From: JAKFWF01 sp031365375
Lineage (GTDB): Bacteria > Pseudomonadota > Alphaproteobacteria > Rhizobiales > Hyphomicrobiaceae
Assembly (NCBI GenBank): GCA_031365375.1
Contig: JANLXZ010000132.1
Span: forward strand, 1 to 9,627
Direction of reading: 5' to 3'
Length of the DNA: 9,627 nucleotides
Part shown: positions 6,789 to 9,627 of the stretch, one piece after another
Numbering within the stretch: position 1 is the first letter of the stretch
Layout: each line of letters opens with the position of its first letter
Notes under the pieces: model-generated
What the model saw: only the letters and a program-made list of their open reading frames with translations
Databases searched by the model: none
What the model was told of the DNA's origin: nothing
Translations under genes and position numbers: made by a program

Positions 6789-7715
6789 GTGCCCAATATC
6801 ATCTCCATCAAAGATCTGTCGAAGACCTATGCCTCCGGTTTCGAAGCGCTGAAGCGCGTCAATTTGGAAATCCGCAGAGGTGAGATTTTTGCCCTGCTCG
6901 GCCCTAACGGTGCGGGCAAAACAACGCTGATCAACATTGTCTGTGGACTCGTCAATCCCGGCACCGGGACAGTCGAGGTCGATGGTCACGAAATCGTCCG
7001 CGACTATCGCGCGGCGCGCGCGGCAATAGGGTTGGTGCCGCAAGAACTTGCAACCGACATGTTCGAGACTGTGCTGCGGACCGTCACCTTCAGCCGGGGA
7101 CTGTTCGGAAGGACGTCGAACGCTGCTCACATAGAGAAGGTACTACGCGAGCTATCGCTATGGGACAAAAAAGACTCGAAGATCATGACACTATCTGGCG
7201 GCATGAAACGCCGTGTATTGATCGCCAAGGCTTTGGCACACGAGCCCCAGATATTGTTCCTTGATGAGCCGACGGCGGGTGTCGACGTAGAGTTACGCAA
7301 GGACATGTGGGAGATCGTGCGTCAGTTACGCGCCGCCGGCGTCACCATAATTCTGACAACGCACTATATCGAAGAAGCCGAAGAGATGGCCGACCGGATA
7401 GGTGTGATCGCGAATGGCGAACTGATCCTTGTCGAAGAGAAGTCCGTCCTGATGCGAAAACTCGGCAAGAAACAATTGACGCTGCAATTGGCCAGTGAGC
7501 TCAAGGCGGTTCCAGAAGTATTATCGGCGCATGATCTGAAACTCTCGGCTGATCACCGCGAGCTGACTTTTACTTACGATGCACGGGCGGAGCGAACCGG
7601 GATCTCCAAGTTGCTTGCAGATTTGAATATCGCAAAAATCGGGTTTACAGATTTGAGTACCAATCAACGCTCGCTCGAGGAGATCTTTGTTGACCTGGTG
7701 AGAAACGCTCAATGA
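6789..7715 (+). CDS. yadG: ABC-2 exporter ATP-binding subunit, YadG-like
   Basis: A 308-residue cytoplasmic ATPase that would drive the membrane subunit encoded next. All nucleotide-binding motifs are present: Walker A GPNGAGKTT (38-46), Q-loop Gln 85 in GLVPQE, signature LSGGMKR (135-141), Walker B ILFLDE (155-160) and H-loop His 192. The LSGGMKRR and ELRKDMWEIV context closely resembles E. coli YadG, and the length matches that protein. YadG/YadH substrates are not established, so the transported compound is unknown. The start is GTG at 6789. No ribosome site is evident (the nearest GAG is 13 bases away), but the protein alignment by eye begins here and no upstream start fits better. The gene lies 100 bases after the type I adaptor and overlaps the permease start by four bases (ATGA). 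The gene name is assigned by resemblance only. Confidence 0.88.
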   Translation: MPNIISIKDLSKTYASGFEALKRVNLEIRRGEIFALLGPNGAGKTTLINIVCGLVNPGTGTVEVDGHEIVRDYRAARAAIGLVPQELATDMFETVLRTVTFSRGLFGRTSNAAHIEKVLRELSLWDKKDSKIMTLSGGMKRRVLIAKALAHEPQILFLDEPTAGVDVELRKDMWEIVRQLRAAGVTIILTTHYIEEAEEMADRIGVIANGELILVEEKSVLMRKLGKKQLTLQLASELKAVPEVLSAHDLKLSADHRELTFTYDARAERTGISKLLADLNIAKIGFTDLSTNQRSLEEIFVDLVRNAQ

Positions 7716-8473
7716 ACTTGCACGGTGTCAAAGCGATCTATCTCACGGAAATGGCACGAGCTGCACGGACGCTCATGCAGAGCATCTTGTCGCCCGTATT
7801 ATCAACGTCGCTTTATTTCATCGTTTTCGGTGCGGCCATCGGCTCGCGGATCTCGGAGATTGACGGCGTGCCTTACGGCGCATTCATCGTGCCAGGTCTC
7901 GTCATGTTGATGTTACTGACGGAAAGTATTTCCAATGCATCATTCGGCATTTATATGCCCCGCTTTACGGGTACGATCTACGAACTGCTATCGGCGCCAT
8001 TGTCGTTTGCCGAGGTGGCACTGGGTTATGTCGGCGCCGCCGCCACCAAGTCGATCATTCTAGGCACAATCGTGCTGCTGACCGCACGGATGTTTGTGCC
8101 GTATCAAATCGCGCATCCGCTTTGGATGGTCGCGTTTCTCGTCCTGACCTCGGTTTCGTTCAGCCTGTTCGGATTTATCATTGGAATATGGGCCGATGGA
8201 TTTGAGAAGCTTCAGGCTATACCTATGCTTATCATAACGCCGCTGACATTCCTCGGTGGTACTTTCTATTCGATAAAGATGCTGCCACCGTTCTGGCAGT
8301 CCGTGTCATTTTTCAATCCGGTGGTTTACCTGATAAGTGGATTTCGATGGAGCTTTCATGGCTCGTCCGATGTAAATGTCGGCCTGAGTATAGCCATGAC
8401 TTTCGGCTTCCTCGCGCTTTGCGTCGCGATCGTTTGGTGGATCTTTCGCACCGGCTACCGCCTCAAGGCGTGA
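7712..8473 (+). CDS. yadH: ABC-2 type permease subunit, YadH-like
   Basis: A 253-residue inner-membrane protein with about six hydrophobic helices, the permease partner of the preceding ATPase. It carries family marks of ABC-2 permeases: SLYFIVFGAAIGSRI near residue 33, YGAFIVPGLVMLML near residue 55, and LTFLGGTFYSIKMLPPFWQ in the second half, followed by NPVVYLISGFRW. These closely match E. coli YadH, which is of similar length. Start ATG 7712 overlaps the stop of the ATPase gene (ATGA), and a GGTGAG at 7697-7702 may serve as its ribosome site. Such pairs assemble as two ATPases plus two permeases and usually export lipids, polysaccharides or drugs; which applies here cannot be told. Confidence 0.88.
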   Translation: MNLHGVKAIYLTEMARAARTLMQSILSPVLSTSLYFIVFGAAIGSRISEIDGVPYGAFIVPGLVMLMLLTESISNASFGIYMPRFTGTIYELLSAPLSFAEVALGYVGAAATKSIILGTIVLLTARMFVPYQIAHPLWMVAFLVLTSVSFSLFGFIIGIWADGFEKLQAIPMLIITPLTFLGGTFYSIKMLPPFWQSVSFFNPVVYLISGFRWSFHGSSDVNVGLSIAMTFGFLALCVAIVWWIFRTGYRLKA

Positions 8474-8515
8474 CAGAATTCGGCGCTGTTACGGACATCG
8501 GCGGTTTCCCGGCAT

Positions 8516-8531
8516 GAGCGAAATTGCGCTC
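8516..8531. repeat. Small hairpin between the permease and Ku genes
   Basis: GAGCG (8516-8520) and CGCTC (8527-8531) pair around AAATTG, 43 bases after the permease stop. The five-base stem has no T run behind it, so it is not a standard intrinsic terminator. It may be a weak transcription boundary, a small operator or chance. The rest of 8474-8633 shows no gene and no promoter I can place with confidence. Confidence 0.25.
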
Positions 8532-8622
8532 CAGAAATTAGCTAAGATCTGAAATCGAGCTATCGGAAGGCAACGAAACGGGACGTTGCGCGTTGTGCGG
8601 GGAGACGTGCTGCGCAAGTACC

Positions 8623-8627
8623 AAGGG
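8623..8627 (+). promoter_or_regulatory. Shine-Dalgarno site deciding the Ku start
   Basis: AAGGG six bases before ATG 8634. It favours that start over the upstream in-frame alternative at 8586, which would add 16 residues not seen in Ku proteins. Confidence 0.6.
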
Positions 8628-8633
8628 TGGATC

Positions 8634-9473
8634 ATGCCGAAAAAAGCTGCGAGAGCGTATTGGAAGGGCTACCTTCGCTTGAGCCTCGTTTCCATCAGCG
8701 TTGAAATATACAATGCGATCGAGTCCAAGTCGGAAATCAGCTTCCGGCAAATTCACAAACCCTCCGGCCGTCGCGTAAACTATGAGAAGGTCGTGCAGGG
8801 CATCGGAAAGATCGACAACGCCGACATCGTTAAAGGGTATGAAGTCGATACCGATTCCTACGTGACGCTCGAGCCCGAAGAGATCGATGCGCTGAAGCTG
8901 GAAAGCAAAAAAACTATCGATCTCGTACAGTTCGTGGACGCGAAAGATATAGACTACCGATATTTTGAGCGGCCGTATTTCATTTCGCCGGCCGACGCTT
9001 TAGCCGGTGAAGGGTACGTTGTTATTCGAGAGGCATTGCGGAAGACTGGGAAAATCGGACTTGCGCAACTGACAATTGCAGGGCGGGAATGGCTTGTTGC
9101 AATCGCGCCGCTGGAAGATGGGTTGGTAATGGAAATGCTGCGGTATGCGGAAGAGTTGCGCTCACCAGAAGATTATTTCGACGAAGTCCCGTCGGCCAAG
9201 CCGGATAAAGAAATGGTCGAACTTGCCGTGCAGTTGATCACAAAAAAAGCCAGCGCTTTCAAACCAGAAAAATATCAAGATCATTATCAGTCGGCGTTGA
9301 AGGAACTTGTGCAGGATAAATTGAAGGGTCGAAAGATTATCGCGCCGCACGAGGAGAGTAGGCCGAAGGGCGCCAATGTCGTTGACTTGATGGATGCGTT
9401 GAAGAAGAGCCTTGGCCAAACTGGCAAATCACTTGGGAAAACGAAGCCGACGCGACCTAAAAAAAGTGCGTGA
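8634..9473 (+). CDS. ku: Bacterial Ku, double-strand-break end-binding protein
   Basis: A 279-residue Ku homologue. Bacterial Ku forms a homodimeric ring that threads onto broken DNA ends and recruits LigD for non-homologous end joining. The N-terminus reads RAYWKGYLRLSLVSISVEIYNA, with the family's WKGYL/SLVS signature in residues 9-20 or so. Further typical stretches are ISFRQIHKPSGRRVNYEKV, DIVKGYEVD, IDYRYFERPYF and AEELRSPEDYF. The lysine-rich C-terminal tail (about the last 25 residues) resembles the basic extensions of many bacterial Ku proteins that help DNA binding and contact with LigD. The size is normal. I start at ATG 8634 because AAGGG lies six bases before it and the Ku fold begins there. 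A LigD-type gene begins 100 bases downstream on the same strand, confirming the assignment. The base composition looks lower in G+C than the secretion genes (by eye). Confidence 0.95.
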   Translation: MPKKAARAYWKGYLRLSLVSISVEIYNAIESKSEISFRQIHKPSGRRVNYEKVVQGIGKIDNADIVKGYEVDTDSYVTLEPEEIDALKLESKKTIDLVQFVDAKDIDYRYFERPYFISPADALAGEGYVVIREALRKTGKIGLAQLTIAGREWLVAIAPLEDGLVMEMLRYAEELRSPEDYFDEVPSAKPDKEMVELAVQLITKKASAFKPEKYQDHYQSALKELVQDKLKGRKIIAPHEESRPKGANVVDLMDALKKSLGQTGKSLGKTKPTRPKKSA

Positions 9474-9516
9474 GGAGATGTGCTTCACCAACCAACGATG
9501 CAGGTAACGTTTCCCA

Positions 9517-9544
9517 ACCCGCATGGCCAGACCCGCATGGCCAG
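9517..9544 (+). repeat. Perfect 14-bp tandem duplication upstream of ligD
   Basis: ACCCGCATGGCCAG occurs twice back to back (9517-9530 and 9531-9544) in the 100-base gap between Ku and the LigD start. It looks like a simple duplication and could change the spacing or structure of the ligD leader. Confidence 0.85.
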
Positions 9545-9573
9545 AGAAGTAAAGCCGTAGGCCCTAAACATCC

Positions 9574-9627
9574 ATGGCAAAAGCGCTCTCCACATACCGT
9601 GCTAAACGCGATTTTGAGAAGACGGCC
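9574..9627 (+). CDS. ligD: LigD-type DNA ligase, N-terminus only (cut by the window edge)
   Basis: The last 54 bases open a frame of 18 codons, MAKALSTYRAKRDFEKTA, continuing beyond the window. The STYRAKRDFEKT segment is the characteristic beginning of bacterial LigD, the ATP-dependent ligase that seals ends held by Ku. In LigD proteins that begin this way the first residues lead into the ligase or phosphoesterase region; the polymerase domain, if present, would lie further on. Only the start is visible, so domain content cannot be checked. There is no strong ribosome site (AGG at about 9559-9561 is distant). The position right after Ku on the same strand makes the call much safer than 18 residues alone would allow. 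Confidence 0.78.
   Translation, partial: MAKALSTYRAKRDFEKTA

Noticed and set aside
8524..8548. A promoter for Ku made of TTGCGC and TAAGAT
   Set aside because: The spacer is only about 13 bases, too short for a standard sigma-70 promoter.
9478..9507. Nine-codon frame (MCFTNQRCR) with GAGGAG just after the Ku stop
   Set aside because: Too short, no support beyond the purine-rich stretch, and unrelated in frame to ligD.

Overview
The window is a GC-rich chromosomal segment (roughly 60% G+C by eye, not computed). It looks proteobacterial, most likely from an alphaproteobacterium of the rhizobial or sphingomonad kind. The lineage is inferred from the style of the proteins (MFS subgroup, LapB-type secretion ATPase, Ku followed by LigD); there is no rRNA or marker gene to settle it. 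I see no insertion sequence, CRISPR array, tRNA or rRNA.

Layout. (1) Positions 1-1118, minus strand: a major facilitator superfamily (MFS) transporter whose C-terminus runs off the left edge. It uses a TTG start with a good Shine-Dalgarno sequence. (2) Positions 1119-1578: a divergent intergenic region of about 460 bases with an AT-richer stretch, a short dyad and repeated ACGAAT words. (3) Positions 1579-6688, plus strand: a type I secretion operon made of a TolC-family outer-membrane channel, a LapB-type inner-membrane ABC exporter and an HlyD/LapC-type periplasmic adaptor. (4) Positions 6789-8473, plus strand: an overlapping ABC-2 ATPase/permease pair homologous to E. coli YadG/YadH. (5) Positions 8634-9627, plus strand: Ku, followed by the first 18 codons of a LigD-type ligase, which together make the two-component bacterial non-homologous end-joining system. 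The LigD start is cut by the right edge.

How the parts work together. The three type I genes would form one continuous channel across both membranes: the ABC protein powers export, the adaptor bridges the periplasm and the TolC-like protein opens through the outer membrane. No secreted substrate (RTX-repeat or large adhesin) is in the window. YadG/YadH is a separate two-gene exporter of unknown substrate. Ku and LigD repair double-strand breaks and have no evident functional link to the exporters.

The main anomaly is a frameshift in the secretion ATPase. Its degenerate C39-like N-terminal domain (from 3047) and its membrane/ATPase part (ending at 5324) lie in different frames. Adding one CG unit to the CGCGCGC tract at 3385-3391 would join them into a single protein of about 759 residues. 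I did not find a clearly new biological system; the window is mostly recognisable families, with a few local oddities listed as findings.
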